DNA of 64,000 bases from positions 62,001 to 126,000 of the forward strand of contig NZ_BAABLK010000023.1 of the NCBI RefSeq assembly GCF_039544305.1. Direction: 5' to 3'. Positions 37,979-47,596 of this stretch are shown here, piece by piece. Source of the stretch: Paeniglutamicibacter antarcticus_C. Lineage in GTDB: Bacteria > Actinomycetota > Actinomycetes > Actinomycetales > Micrococcaceae. The notes below the pieces were generated by a model. That model saw nothing but the letters and a program-made list of their open reading frames with translations, was not told the origin of the DNA and made no database searches. Position 1 is the first letter of the stretch. Each line of letters opens with the position of its first letter. The translations under genes and the position numbers were made by a program.

Positions 37979-38298
37979 TCGAGGTGGCAACACAGAGCAC
38001 CGACAAGCCCGCGGCATTCAACGACCACTGCATTGCCAGAGAGAACGGGTGTAACCTACCCGGTGCCGGATTGCCTTCTTCCGTCCATGGGCGGTGGCTG
38101 TTGTTCACCTCACCCAGCCTGGTGCGCTGTGCGACACAACTCGGCGTACACGTGGCACCACTACGGACCAAGCTACATGCCCCATGTACCGCTAGGGCCT
38201 TCCCCCCGATCGGATCCCCCCTGGCTCATTACCCTGCCCGCGCATGCAACGACTTCGAAAGCCCCACGCACGAATTCCAAATACCCCGATGTCCGGCA
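37979..38298. other. Intergenic, no recognisable content
   Basis: 320 bp between the convergent MFS and rel genes. I see no gene, tRNA or convincing terminator. Confidence 0.6.
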
Positions 38299-40590
38299 CT
38301 AGGAGCGGCGGTTGCCCCCGGAGGTGCGGTACACGTCATACACCCCATCGATCCGTCGCACGGCGTTCAACACGTGGCTGAGGTACTTCGGATCACCCAT
38401 CTCGAAGGCGAACTTGGAGAAGGCCACCCGGTCGCGGGAGATGGTGACGCTGGCCGCCAGGATGTTCACGTGGTTCTCAGAAAGCACCCGGGTCACATCC
38501 GAGAGCAGCGACTTGCGATCCAGTGCCTCCACAAGGATCTCGACGAGGAAAACGCTTGACTTCGTCGGGGCCCATTGGACCTCGACCAACCGGTCGGGCT
38601 GGTTTTCGAGTTCCTTGAAGTTGACGCAGTCGGTGCGGTGCACCGAGACCCCGGAGCCCCGTGTGACGAACCCGCGAATCGGATCCGGGGGAACCGGGGT
38701 GCAGCAGCGGGCCAGCTTGGCCAGCACTTCTCCGGCACCCGGGACAATGACCCCGGCATCGGCGTTCGAGGCCCGCACCGGAGCGTCGAAGATCGGGGTT
38801 TCCTCCAGCACCTCCGCGACGGTACCGTTTTTTCCGCCCACCATGGCGGAGAGGTGCTCAATGACGTTCTGCGCGGAGGTGTGCCCGTCACCGACAGCCG
38901 CGTAGAGGGCGGAAATGTCCTGATGGCGCAGCTCCTGGGCAACAGCGGAGAGCACATCGTGGGTCATGAGCTTTTGCAGCGGCAGGTTGTTCTTGCGCAG
39001 CGCGCGGGTCAGCTGCTCCTTGCCCTTTTCAATGGCTTCCTCGCGCCGTTCCTTGGTAAACCACTGGCGGATCTTGTTCCGCGCCCGGGCGGACTTGACG
39101 AAGCCTTGCCAATCCTGGCTGGGACCGGCGCCTTCGGCCTTGGAAGTGAAGACCTCTACCATGTCCCCGTGGTCCAATTCGCTGTTCAGCGGCACCAGCT
39201 TGCCGTTGACCCGTGCACCGATGGTGCGATGCCCTACATCGGTGTGCACCGCATAGGCGAAGTCAACGGGTGTTGATCCGGCCGGAAGAGACATGATCTG
39301 TCCCTTGGGCGTGAAAACGAAGACCTCGGCGGTGTTGATCTCGTAGCGCAGTGAGTCCAGGAACTCGTTGGAGTCCGAGGTCTCCTTCTGCCAGTCCATG
39401 AGGCTGCGCAGCCAGTCCATGTCCTGCTGCTCCACGGAGCCGGCATCCTGCCCGGCACCATGCTTGTACTTGAAGTGCGCCGCAACACCGTACTCGGCAC
39501 GCTGGTGCATGTCGATGGTGCGGATCTGGATTTCCACCGGTTTGCCGCCGGGGCCAATCACCGTGGTGTGCAGGGACTGGTACAAGTTGAACTTGGGCAG
39601 GGCGATGTAGTCCTTGAAACGCCCAGGCAGCGGGGTCCACCGCGCATGCATGAGGCCAAGCACCGCATAGCAGTCCTTGACGGTGTCCACCAGCACGCGA
39701 ACACCCATCAAGTCATGGATGTCATCGAAATCCTTGCCGCGCACGATCATCTTTTGGTAGATCGAGTAGTAGTGCTTGGGCCGGCCGCTGACAGTGGCCT
39801 TGAGCCGCGCGGCGGCAATGTCCTCGGAGATGGCGCCGCGCACCGTGGAGAGATACTTCTCGCGCTCGGGGGTCCGCTCCCCCACCATGCGCACGATTTC
39901 CTCATACACCTTGGGGTGCAGAGCGGCAAAGGACAGGTCCTCCAGCTCCCACTTCACGGTGTTCATGCCCAAGCGGTGGGCCAGCGGGGCAAAGATCTCC
40001 AGGGTTTCGCGAGCCTTCTTGGCACTGGATTCCGGGGAGACGTAGCGCCAGGTGCGTGCGTTATGCAGGCGATCAGCAAGCTTGATCAGCAGCACCCGGA
40101 TGTCCTTTGACATTGCGATAACCATCTTGCGCACGGTCTCGGCCTGCGCGGCCTCGCCGAACTGGACCTTGTCGAGCTTGGTGACCCCGTCGACGAGCTT
40201 GGCGATCTCGTCGCCGAATTCCTTGGTGAGCTGCTCCAATGAGTACTCGGTGTCCTCGACGGTGTCATGCAACAGTGCGGCGGCCAGGATGGCACCGGTC
40301 ATGCCCATCTCGGCAAGGATGGTGGCCACCGCCACCGGGTGGGTGATGTAGGGATCCCCGCTCTTGCGCTTCTGGCCCTCGTGGCAGCGTTCGGCCACGG
40401 CATAGGCCCGGGCCAGCAGATCGATATCGGCCTTGGGGTTCTGCGCACGCACCGTGCGCAGCAATGGCTCGAGGGTCGGTGGCTGTGCCGTGCTGCCGCG
40501 CCCCGCCAGACGAACCAGCCTCGAAATCGTACCGAGCTTGGCTGCGGGATTCGGAGCCCCTGGCACCATGGCACCGTTGTTCTCCGCCAT
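38299..40590 (-). CDS. rel: Bifunctional (p)ppGpp synthetase/hydrolase
   Basis: 763 residues. N-terminal HD hydrolase (KSGDPYITHP, LLHDTVEDTEY, LADRLHN), synthetase domain (IVRGKDFDDIHDLMGVRVLV, then LPGRFKDYIALPKFNLYQSL, EIQIRT), TGS (VFVFTPKGQIMSLPAGSTPV), helical region, zinc-finger-like segment (LARCCTPVPPD, HRTDC) and a C-terminal ACT domain ending DVYRTSGG. It makes and degrades the alarmone according to ribosome and amino-acid status. ATG 40590 has GAGGAGG 7 bases upstream. A hairpin separates it from secF, and its own -10 lies at 40725-40732, so it is transcribed independently. Confidence 0.97.
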   Translation of the reverse strand: MAENNGAMVPGAPNPAAKLGTISRLVRLAGRGSTAQPPTLEPLLRTVRAQNPKADIDLLARAYAVAERCHEGQKRKSGDPYITHPVAVATILAEMGMTGAILAAALLHDTVEDTEYSLEQLTKEFGDEIAKLVDGVTKLDKVQFGEAAQAETVRKMVIAMSKDIRVLLIKLADRLHNARTWRYVSPESSAKKARETLEIFAPLAHRLGMNTVKWELEDLSFAALHPKVYEEIVRMVGERTPEREKYLSTVRGAISEDIAAARLKATVSGRPKHYYSIYQKMIVRGKDFDDIHDLMGVRVLVDTVKDCYAVLGLMHARWTPLPGRFKDYIALPKFNLYQSLHTTVIGPGGKPVEIQIRTIDMHQRAEYGVAAHFKYKHGAGQDAGSVEQQDMDWLRSLMDWQKETSDSNEFLDSLRYEINTAEVFVFTPKGQIMSLPAGSTPVDFAYAVHTDVGHRTIGARVNGKLVPLNSELDHGDMVEVFTSKAEGAGPSQDWQGFVKSARARNKIRQWFTKERREEAIEKGKEQLTRALRKNNLPLQKLMTHDVLSAVAQELRHQDISALYAAVGDGHTSAQNVIEHLSAMVGGKNGTVAEVLEETPIFDAPVRASNADAGVIVPGAGEVLAKLARCCTPVPPDPIRGFVTRGSGVSVHRTDCVNFKELENQPDRLVEVQWAPTKSSVFLVEILVEALDRKSLLSDVTRVLSENHVNILAASVTISRDRVAFSKFAFEMGDPKYLSHVLNAVRRIDGVYDVYRTSGGNRRS

Positions 40591-40724
40591 CAGATGCCTC
40601 CTCTCAATCGGGCTCCGTTGTGGTGGCGATTGCCGTACCCGCTTAAGGGGTTTGCTGCATCCGCCCCGGGCGCAAACCCCGGGCGTGCCTCTGGCAACGA
40701 ATTAACGTCCTGTGTCCTCTTGCT

Positions 40725-40732
40725 AGGTTATA
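40725..40732 (-). promoter_or_regulatory. Candidate -10 box for rel
   Basis: The minus strand reads TATAACCT, two overlapping TANNNT boxes, giving a leader of roughly 125 nt before rel. No -35 is obvious. Confidence 0.45.
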
Positions 40733-40750
40733 GCACTGCGGGAGCGACGA

Positions 40751-40795
40751 ACGACGGCGGGGTACCGGAGTCAACCTCCGGTACCCCGCCGTCGT
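40751..40795 (-). terminator. Strong hairpin between secF and rel
   Basis: A perfect 20-bp stem (40751-40770 with 40776-40795) and 5-base loop, 33 bases after the secF stop. It lacks a U-tract, but its stability makes it a likely terminator of the yajC-secD-secF transcript. Confidence 0.7.
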
Positions 40796-40828
40796 TGTGC
40801 CGATCCACGGACCGCCAGCAGTGCGGGT

Positions 40829-41812
40829 CTAGGCGTTGGCCAATCGGCCCTGCTCGATCTTCTTGTTGTGGGCCAGGACATCGGCGTCGTTGTGGCGCAG
40901 CCACGAGTACAGCGGTGCCTGGGTGAAGATCGTTGCCAGGGTGCCGACGATGATGCCGATGAACAATGCCAGCGACAGGTCCTTCAACGTGCCGGCACCC
41001 AGCAGGTAGGAGCCAATGAACAGGATCGAGGCCACCGGAAGCACGGCAACCACCGAGGTGTTGATCGAGCGCACCAAGGTCTGGTTGATGCCCAGATTCA
41101 CCAGTTCCTCGAAGGTGCGCTTGTGTTGCTCGGTGAAACCGGCCGTGTTTTCACGGATCTTGTCAAAGACAACCACCGTGTCATAAAGCGAGTAGCTCAG
41201 GATCGTCAGGAAGCCGATAATCGCGGACGGCGTGACCTCGAAACCCGAGAGCGCATAGACGCCCGCGGTGATGACCACCACAGAAAGCAGCCCGATGATC
41301 GCGGCAAGGGACATCTTCCACGTCCGGAAGTAGATGGCCATCAGCAGCGCGACGAGCACCACGAACACCACAAGCCCGATCAGCGCCTGCTTGGAAACGT
41401 CCGCGCCCCAGGTCGGGCCCACGAACGTCGAGGTGACTTCGGCCTTGGTGACACCGTAGGCAGATGCCAGGGCCTCCGCGGCGGACAGCGTCTGGTCATC
41501 GCTGAGCTTGTCCGTCTGCACGCGCATGGTGTTCGGGGCAATGTTGGTCACGCGTGGGTGGTGGTCTGGCGCGATATCAACCACGGCTTGTTCCCCGACG
41601 GCGATATCGACGTGGTCGACCTTGGAAATGGTGAACTCGGATCCGCCGCGGAACTCAATGCCGAGGTTGAACCCGCCCTTGACCACGGGAACCAGGATGG
41701 AAAGAAGGACAAGGACCGCCGCAACGACGAACCAGGTTTTGCGCTTTCCGGTAAACGGGTAGGACCGCTTTCCGGTGTAGAGCTCATTGCCCCACGTTGC
41801 GAGACTAGCCAT
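40829..41812 (-). CDS. secF: Protein translocase subunit SecF
   Basis: 327 residues with six membrane helices and one large periplasmic loop. The SecF signature GIEFRGGSEF follows helix 1, and SLYDTVVVFDKIREN with GINQTLVRSINTS lies in the C-terminal half. With SecD it uses the proton gradient to aid late export. ATG 41812 (MASLATWGNEL) has AAGGA upstream and overlaps the end of secD by 8 bases. Confidence 0.96.
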   Translation of the reverse strand: MASLATWGNELYTGKRSYPFTGKRKTWFVVAAVLVLLSILVPVVKGGFNLGIEFRGGSEFTISKVDHVDIAVGEQAVVDIAPDHHPRVTNIAPNTMRVQTDKLSDDQTLSAAEALASAYGVTKAEVTSTFVGPTWGADVSKQALIGLVVFVVLVALLMAIYFRTWKMSLAAIIGLLSVVVITAGVYALSGFEVTPSAIIGFLTILSYSLYDTVVVFDKIRENTAGFTEQHKRTFEELVNLGINQTLVRSINTSVVAVLPVASILFIGSYLLGAGTLKDLSLALFIGIIVGTLATIFTQAPLYSWLRHNDADVLAHNKKIEQGRLANA

Positions 41813-43538
41813 TTGAAGAATCCTTATCCGCACGTTCGTCTTGCTTTCTCGGCGCCGCGGTACCTACCGCGGCCTTGCGTCGCTCGGCAATGGTCTGCCG
41901 GCGTTCGGCCTCGCTTGCTGCCTTTGCGTTCTTCTTCCCGCGTGCTGCCTCGGCCTCCGTGCTGAAGCTGCGGACCTTGCCGGCGCCCTGGTATAGCGGG
42001 ACGACACCGAGCAACGACGGGTCAAGACCGGAAAAGCGGTGGCCTTCACCGAAGAACTTGGTCTTGGAGATGATCTGCAGGATCGGGTGGGTGAGCAGGT
42101 AGACGACAATGATATCGACAACGGCCGTCAACCCGAGGGTGAAGGCGAAGCCACGAACGTTGCCCACGGCAACGATGTACAGCACGATCGCAGCGAGGAT
42201 GTTAACGGCCTTGGCCGCAAGGATGGTGCGTTTGGCGCGCTTCCAACCGATCTCAACAGCGGAGGGCAACGGGCGACCGTCACGAAGCTCGTCACGGATG
42301 CGTTCGAAGTAGACGATGAACGAGTCGGCGATCAGCCCGATGGACACGATCAAACCGGCAACACCGGCCAGCGAGAGCCGGTAGTTCATCGACCACCCCA
42401 GCAACACCAGTGCAAGGTAGGTCAGCACACCCGAGACCAGCAGCGAGACGATGGTGACCAGTCCCAGCAGGCGGTATTGGAAGATCGAGTAGACGGCGAC
42501 CAGGAACAGGCCGATCACGCCTGCGATCAGGCCGCTGCGCAACTGGTCGGAACCCAGGGTCGCGGAAATCTGCTGCTCGGACTGGATTTCGAAGCTGATC
42601 GGCAGTGCGCCGAACTTCAGCTGGTCGGCCAGTGCCTTTGCGCTCTGCTCGGTGAAGTTACCGGTGATTTCGGCTCGCCCGTCCGGGATCACCGAGTTGG
42701 TGGTAGGAGCGGAGATCACGGTGCCGTCAAGCACGATCGCGAACTGGTTCTGGCTGCCCTGAAGAGTAACCAGGCGCTGGGTGACCTCCGCGAAGGAAGC
42801 CTTGCCGGCGGAGTTGAACTCGATGTTCACGCCCCACTGCCCGGTCACTGCGCCCTGTTGGCCGCGGGACATCCCGAATGACGCATCGGAGATGTCGGCT
42901 CCGGGGACCTCGACGGGGCCCAGGATGTACTTCGCCCCGACATCGGGGTCGCAGGAGATCATCGGCTTGGCCGAGTCATGGGTTTCCTCGGCGCCCTGGC
43001 CGAGTTCGGAGGGGCAGTCATAGCTCTCGAACTGCTTGTAGAGCTTTGCGTCGATCCAGTTCGTGTCCGAGGCGTTCTCCGGCTCACCGGTCGGCTTTGG
43101 CAGATCCGCCTTGGGAAGGCGCTCCCCCTCGGGAACCGCGGTGAACGGCCCTGACAGGATCACCGGGCGGAACTCCATGTTGGCCGAGGCCTGGATCAGT
43201 TCACGGGTGCGGGCATCGGGGACACCTGGCATCGAAACAACGACGTTGCGCCCCGACTGTGTGGTGATCTCCGCTTCGGAGACACCTGTTCCGTCCACGC
43301 GCTGGCGGATGATCTCCACGGCCTGGTCCAGTTGCTCCTGCGTCGCAGCGGCACCGCCCTGCACCCGTGGTGCCAGGATCATTTGCGTACCGCCCTCAAG
43401 GTCGAGAGCCAGCTTGGGCGAGAACGCCGCCTTCCCGCTCAGCACTCCGGTAATCAGGATCACGGCGGAAATAAGGAAGATAACGCCGAGCCACAGCAGG
43501 GATTTTCGTGCCTGCTTGATCGGACCAGTAGATGACAT
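41805..43538 (-). CDS. secD: Protein translocase subunit SecD
   Basis: 577 residues. N-terminal helix (LLWLGVIFLISAVILITGVL), LDLEGGTQMIL signature, a large periplasmic P1 domain with SMPGVPD, and C-terminal helices with the SIGLIADSFIVYFERIRDE motif. The cytoplasmic tail is Lys/Arg/Ala-rich (EAARGKKNAKAASEAERRQT), typical of actinobacteria. ATG 43538 gives the family N-terminus; the upstream ATG at 43724 is rejected. Confidence 0.96.
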   Translation of the reverse strand: MSSTGPIKQARKSLLWLGVIFLISAVILITGVLSGKAAFSPKLALDLEGGTQMILAPRVQGGAAATQEQLDQAVEIIRQRVDGTGVSEAEITTQSGRNVVVSMPGVPDARTRELIQASANMEFRPVILSGPFTAVPEGERLPKADLPKPTGEPENASDTNWIDAKLYKQFESYDCPSELGQGAEETHDSAKPMISCDPDVGAKYILGPVEVPGADISDASFGMSRGQQGAVTGQWGVNIEFNSAGKASFAEVTQRLVTLQGSQNQFAIVLDGTVISAPTTNSVIPDGRAEITGNFTEQSAKALADQLKFGALPISFEIQSEQQISATLGSDQLRSGLIAGVIGLFLVAVYSIFQYRLLGLVTIVSLLVSGVLTYLALVLLGWSMNYRLSLAGVAGLIVSIGLIADSFIVYFERIRDELRDGRPLPSAVEIGWKRAKRTILAAKAVNILAAIVLYIVAVGNVRGFAFTLGLTAVVDIIVVYLLTHPILQIISKTKFFGEGHRFSGLDPSLLGVVPLYQGAGKVRSFSTEAEAARGKKNAKAASEAERRQTIAERRKAAVGTAAPRKQDERADKDSSNG

Positions 43539-43754
43539 CGTGGGGCTTTCTGGTTGTTCCGTCTCCCATGAAGGGGACGAAGATTCCGCGGAAAACCCGG
43601 AGCACGTCCCACCCAACGCGCAATGGGCGTGGTACGGTGCGCTCCGGGCCGCTTGATGAAGGTCAATGGCCAACCGGTCATGCGTCCGCAAGCAGGGGCA
43701 TGCAATAATCCGGCTGGTGCTCACTGCCCGTTGCCGGGCGTGAAAGAGCCGTGT

Positions 43755-44210
43755 CTAGGCCTTGGGGCCGTTTTCCTCGTTTTTGAGGCGGCGCAGTGTC
43801 TCTTCGGGGGTTTCACCCTCGTTGCCCTGCACTTCTTCAGCGCTCTCAACCGATGCGGAGGTCAACGACGAAGCATCGTCGGGGATCTCCATGGAGGGGG
43901 TCTCGGGGGCAACGACCTTGGCAACAACCTGGGAGTGCACGGTGACGAAGCTGCCCGGGGAGACTTCCAGGACAATCTTGTTCTCGTCGGTGTCGATGCT
44001 GGCAATGGTGCCGAAAAGACCGAACTGGGTCATCACCTCGGCGCCGACGGCCAGATTGGATCGGACCTGTTCCTGGGCCTTGGCTGCCTTCTTGCGGCCG
44101 CGCATCATCATGAAGATCAGCAAGCCGAAAGCGGCAAGCATGAGCAGGATGGTCGGGTCAAAACCACCACCTCCGCCGGTAGCGGGTTGGGCCAATAGAT
44201 TTTCCGTCAC
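43755..44210 (-). CDS. yajC: Preprotein translocase accessory subunit YajC
   Basis: 151 residues: one membrane helix (TILLMLAAFGLLIFMMM), then RGRKKAAKAQEQVRSNLAVGAEVMTQFGLFGTI, the conserved YajC core. The C-terminal 60 residues are acidic and family-variable. Lies upstream of secD-secF, with a 216-bp gap to secD. Confidence 0.93.
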   Translation of the reverse strand: MTENLLAQPATGGGGGFDPTILLMLAAFGLLIFMMMRGRKKAAKAQEQVRSNLAVGAEVMTQFGLFGTIASIDTDENKIVLEVSPGSFVTVHSQVVAKVVAPETPSMEIPDDASSLTSASVESAEEVQGNEGETPEETLRRLKNEENGPKA

Positions 44211-44385
44211 TTGTAAATACCTGTTTCTCAGTCAATGTCAACGGCGCGCGGCATCGTTATAGCGCAGCCGGTGGGCTCATCCATCCTATAGGCAGTTGCC
44301 CGGCAAACCCTGCCCATCGGCGGGATTTAGCCTGCCAATCTGCCTTGAATCCCCGGCGGTGACACCCTGAGGCGTTCGCTCAGGG

Positions 44386-45444
44386 CTAATCCTCGTCCTC
44401 GTCGTCGAGCTCAAAGCCGGCACCGCCGGCAAAAACGGCATCCGCCGGCATGCGAAGGCCCAGGTGCTTCCATGCTGCAGCCGTAGCGATACGACCGCGG
44501 GGGGTCCGCCCCAACAACCCTTCCCGGACAAGGAAAGGCTCGGCGACGGTTTCCACGGTCTCCGTCTCCTCCCCGACAGCGATGGCCAGGGTCGAAAGAC
44601 CAACCGGCCCCCCGCCGAACTTCGTGCACAACGCATGCAATACACCACGGTCGAGCCTATCCAAACCGCGGGCGTCGACCTCATACATCTCCAGGGCCGC
44701 GGACGCGGCGCGCGCGTCGATGCTCTCGAGCCGGTTCACCAGTGCCCAGTCGCGCACCCGGCGCAAGAGCCGGTTGGCGATGCGGGGGGTGCCACGCGAG
44801 CGGGAGGCGATCTCGAAAAAGGCGGCGGAGTTGACCTTCAGGGAGAGCATCATCGCCGAGCGGCGCAAGACCAGCTCGAGTTCCTCCACGCTGTAGAACT
44901 CCAGGTGTCCGGTGAAACCGAACCTGTCACGCAGCGGGCCCGGGAGCAGACCGGCACGCGTGGTGGCACCAACAAGGGTGAAGGGCGGGATCTCCAAGGG
45001 GATGGCGGTGGCACCGGCCCCCTTGCCCACGATGATGTCAACGCGGAAATCCTCCATGGCCATGTAGAGCATTTCCTCTGCCGGACGGCTCATCCTGTGA
45101 ATCTCGTCCAGGAAGAGCACCTCGCCTTCGGTGAGCGAGGAGAGGATCGCTGCCAAGTCCCCTGCATGTTGGATGGCCGGACCGGAGCTGATGCGCAAGG
45201 GCGCGTTCATTTCCGCGGCAATGATCATCGACAGGGTGGTCTTTCCCAAGCCCGGGGGGCCCGAGAGCAGCACATGGTCCGCGGTGCGTTCGCGGATCTT
45301 CGAGGCTTCAAGGACCAGCGAAAGCTGCTGGCGAACCCGCCCTTGGCCCACGAAGTCATCGAGGTTCTTCGGGCGCAGGGTTGCCTCGAGTACCCGCTCC
45401 TCGGGCTCGGAGCCGGCATTCGTCAACGCACCGGTATCTGTCAT
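44386..45444 (-). CDS. ruvB: Holliday junction branch migration ATPase RuvB
   Basis: 352 residues, AAA+ motor of RuvAB. It has GQGRVRQQLSLVL, Walker A GPPGLGKTTLS, Walker B LDEIHR, sensor GATTRAGLL and RDRFG. The C-terminal winged helix (GLLGRTPRGRIATAAAWKHLG) binds DNA. The tail FELDDEDED is acidic. It follows ruvA by nine bases. Confidence 0.97.
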   Translation of the reverse strand: MTDTGALTNAGSEPEERVLEATLRPKNLDDFVGQGRVRQQLSLVLEASKIRERTADHVLLSGPPGLGKTTLSMIIAAEMNAPLRISSGPAIQHAGDLAAILSSLTEGEVLFLDEIHRMSRPAEEMLYMAMEDFRVDIIVGKGAGATAIPLEIPPFTLVGATTRAGLLPGPLRDRFGFTGHLEFYSVEELELVLRRSAMMLSLKVNSAAFFEIASRSRGTPRIANRLLRRVRDWALVNRLESIDARAASAALEMYEVDARGLDRLDRGVLHALCTKFGGGPVGLSTLAIAVGEETETVETVAEPFLVREGLLGRTPRGRIATAAAWKHLGLRMPADAVFAGGAGFELDDEDED

Positions 45445-45453
45445 GTCCTACTC

Positions 45454-46071
45454 CTAGTTTCCGGGCCGGTTCCCGCGTCCCAACGAACGCAGCACCGCCC
45501 GAAGGATTTCCGGCACGCTGCCGGTGGCGACCAACTGCGGTTCGTTCTTAGCCAGGGCTTCAAGGGCCTTGAGTGCGTCTTTTTCTGTCCAGCCCAATCC
45601 GGTGAGCGCCTCGATGACCTGAGGCTCCCATGAGGAAGCGGCCGTGCTTCCTGCCGGGACGGGGGCGCCGGTGGGGGTAAGCTTTCCGGAAAGTTCCAGC
45701 ACGATACGCTGGGCTCCCTTGGGTCCGATGCCCGAGACCTTGGTGAAGGCCTTGGTGTCCTTGGTGCTGGCGGCGATGCGCACCTCCTCTGGGCTGTGGA
45801 CCGAAAGAATCGCCAGGCCGGTGCGCGGGCCGATGCCCGAAACCCCGGTGAGCACCTCGAAGACTTCGCGTTCATCGGCGCTGGCGAAACCGAAAAGCGT
45901 CATGGAATCCTCGCGGACCACCATGGAAGTGTGGATCAAAGCCTCGCGGTCCACCTGCAGGTCGGCCAGCGTCGCAGGGCTCGCCTGGATCAACATGCCG
46001 AAGCCTCCGACCTCGATGACCGCACTGTTCAGGTTGACTTGTTGCGGCGTGCCTCGCAGCGTACTGATCAT
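45454..46071 (-). CDS. ruvA: Holliday junction protein RuvA
   Basis: 205 residues: OB-like domain I (MISTLRGTPQQVNLNSAVIEVGGFG), the tandem helix-hairpin-helix motifs (VSGIGPRTGLAIL and VSGIGPKGAQRIVLEL) and the C-terminal RuvB-binding domain III (EALTGLGWTEKDALKALEAL). ATG 46071 has GGAGG upstream; the reading from 46131 has a non-family extension. Confidence 0.96.
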   Translation of the reverse strand: MISTLRGTPQQVNLNSAVIEVGGFGMLIQASPATLADLQVDREALIHTSMVVREDSMTLFGFASADEREVFEVLTGVSGIGPRTGLAILSVHSPEEVRIAASTKDTKAFTKVSGIGPKGAQRIVLELSGKLTPTGAPVPAGSTAASSWEPQVIEALTGLGWTEKDALKALEALAKNEPQLVATGSVPEILRAVLRSLGRGNRPGN

Positions 46072-46220
46072 CTGGGATGTCCTCCGTGGTGCCGGGCTGG
46101 GCGTGCGAGGCTCATCGAGCACGCAAGCCATGCGAATATATCTACGAACAGCTTACAGCTTCTGCGGGCAGGTTTGCGGACGCGCCGCCACCGGATCCCG
46201 GGGCACCGCGAGCCGGCGGG

Positions 46221-46829
46221 CTAACGCACCTTCGCCGAACGCGCCTTGGCCTCGGCAGCGATCCATGCGCGCTGGGCCGGTGTCAATCCAGAGGATCCTC
46301 CGGCGGGCCGGGGTGCGGAGGCGGAAGCGGCTGCCCCTGCAGCGCCGAACGCCGCTCCGCGCCAGCCATGGGTGATGGCCAGGGCTGCCGCGTCGGCGGC
46401 ATCGGCCGGGGACGGCGGCTCATCCAGGCGCAGGATCTTGGCAACCATCTTGCCCACGGCGTTCTTGTTCGCCGAGCCCGATCCAGTCACCGCAGCCTTG
46501 ACCTCAGTGGGCGTATGCAATGCCACCGGGATGTTTCTGCGTGCCGCGGAAACGATCACCACGCCCGAGGCCTGGGCGGTGCCCATCACCGTGCTGACGT
46601 TCAGCTGGCTGAAGACCCGCTCCAGGGCAACGACGTCGGGCTTGTGCTCATCGAGCCACGCGTCGATGCCATCGGCGATGGCCAACAACCGTTGGTCAAG
46701 CGGGGTTCCGGGATCGGTTCCCACCACCGTGACATCGACGAGCGTGGCCCGGCGGTTGGGTTCGACGTCGACCACGGCCAGCCCGCAACGGGTCAGTCCG
46801 GGGTCGACACCCACCACTCTCAATGCCAT
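46221..46829 (-). CDS. ruvC: Crossover junction endodeoxyribonuclease RuvC
   Basis: 202 residues. Acidic residues are present: Asp in VVGVDPGLTRCG, Glu in ALERVF and Asp in the ADAADAAALAITH helix. It resolves Holliday junctions with RuvAB. The C-terminal 35 residues are Ala/Pro-rich and extend beyond the E. coli length. It lies ten bases after yebC. Confidence 0.96.
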   Translation of the reverse strand: MALRVVGVDPGLTRCGLAVVDVEPNRRATLVDVTVVGTDPGTPLDQRLLAIADGIDAWLDEHKPDVVALERVFSQLNVSTVMGTAQASGVVIVSAARRNIPVALHTPTEVKAAVTGSGSANKNAVGKMVAKILRLDEPPSPADAADAAALAITHGWRGAAFGAAGAAASASAPRPAGGSSGLTPAQRAWIAAEAKARSAKVR

Positions 46830-46838
46830 GGAAGTGGA

Positions 46839-47594
46839 CTAGTCCTCTTCGAGTTCTGCCATGACCTCGGCACTGATGTCGGCGTTGGAGTAGACGTTCT
46901 GCACGTCGTCGAGCTCTTCCAATGCATCGGCAAGCTTAAGGAACTTGCGGGCCGAGGCGGCATCGAGCTGTACGTGCAGCGAGGGAACGAATTCGATTTC
47001 ATCGGTCTCGTATTCGATCCCGGCTTCCTCGAGTGCACTGACGACGGCGCGCAGGTCGGTCGGTTCGCTGTGGATCTCGAAGTTCTCCCCGGCCTCCTTT
47101 ATTTCGTCGGCCCCAGCATCGAGCACCGCCATGAGCACGTCATCCTCGGTGAGGTCCTTCTTCGGCAGCCCGACAACTCCCTGGCGGGCAAACATGTACG
47201 CCACAGAGCCGGGGTCCGCAACCGTGCCGCCGTTGCGGTTGATCGCCAGGCGCACCTCTGAAGCAGCGCGGTTCTTGTTGTCCGTCAGGCATTCCACGAG
47301 AAGCGCCGAGCCCTGCGGTCCGCGGGCCTCGTAGATGATCTCGGTGTAGTCGATGACTTCGCCGGTCAGACCGGCGCCGCGCTTAACGGCGCGGTCGATG
47401 TTGTCGGCGGGTACCGAGGTCTTCTTGGCCTTGGAGACCGCGACCTCAAGGCCCGGGTTCCCGGCCATGTCGGCGCCGCCGGCGCGGGCCGCGACCTCGA
47501 TGTTCTTGATCAGCTTGGCGAACGATTTGGCGCGCCTGCTGTCCAGGATGGCCTTCTTGTGTTTTGTGGTTGCCCATTTGGAGTGGCCCGACAT
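46839..47594 (-). CDS. YebC/PmpR-family regulator
   Basis: 251 residues. The family signature SGHSKWATTKHKKAILDSRRAK is at the N-terminus and the rest matches the three-domain YebC fold (ARGPQGSALLVECLTDNKNRA). Members act as transcriptional regulators or, as recently proposed, as factors aiding translation of proline-rich stretches. Placed between pdxT and ruvC, as in mycobacteria. Confidence 0.94.
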   Translation of the reverse strand: MSGHSKWATTKHKKAILDSRRAKSFAKLIKNIEVAARAGGADMAGNPGLEVAVSKAKKTSVPADNIDRAVKRGAGLTGEVIDYTEIIYEARGPQGSALLVECLTDNKNRAASEVRLAINRNGGTVADPGSVAYMFARQGVVGLPKKDLTEDDVLMAVLDAGADEIKEAGENFEIHSEPTDLRAVVSALEEAGIEYETDEIEFVPSLHVQLDAASARKFLKLADALEELDDVQNVYSNADISAEVMAELEED

Positions 47595-47596
47595 GC

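Noticed and set aside
37405..38559. Plus-strand frame of 384 codons
   Set aside because: It overlaps the MFS gene and rel in other frames, with Arg/Pro/Asp bias; a shadow frame.
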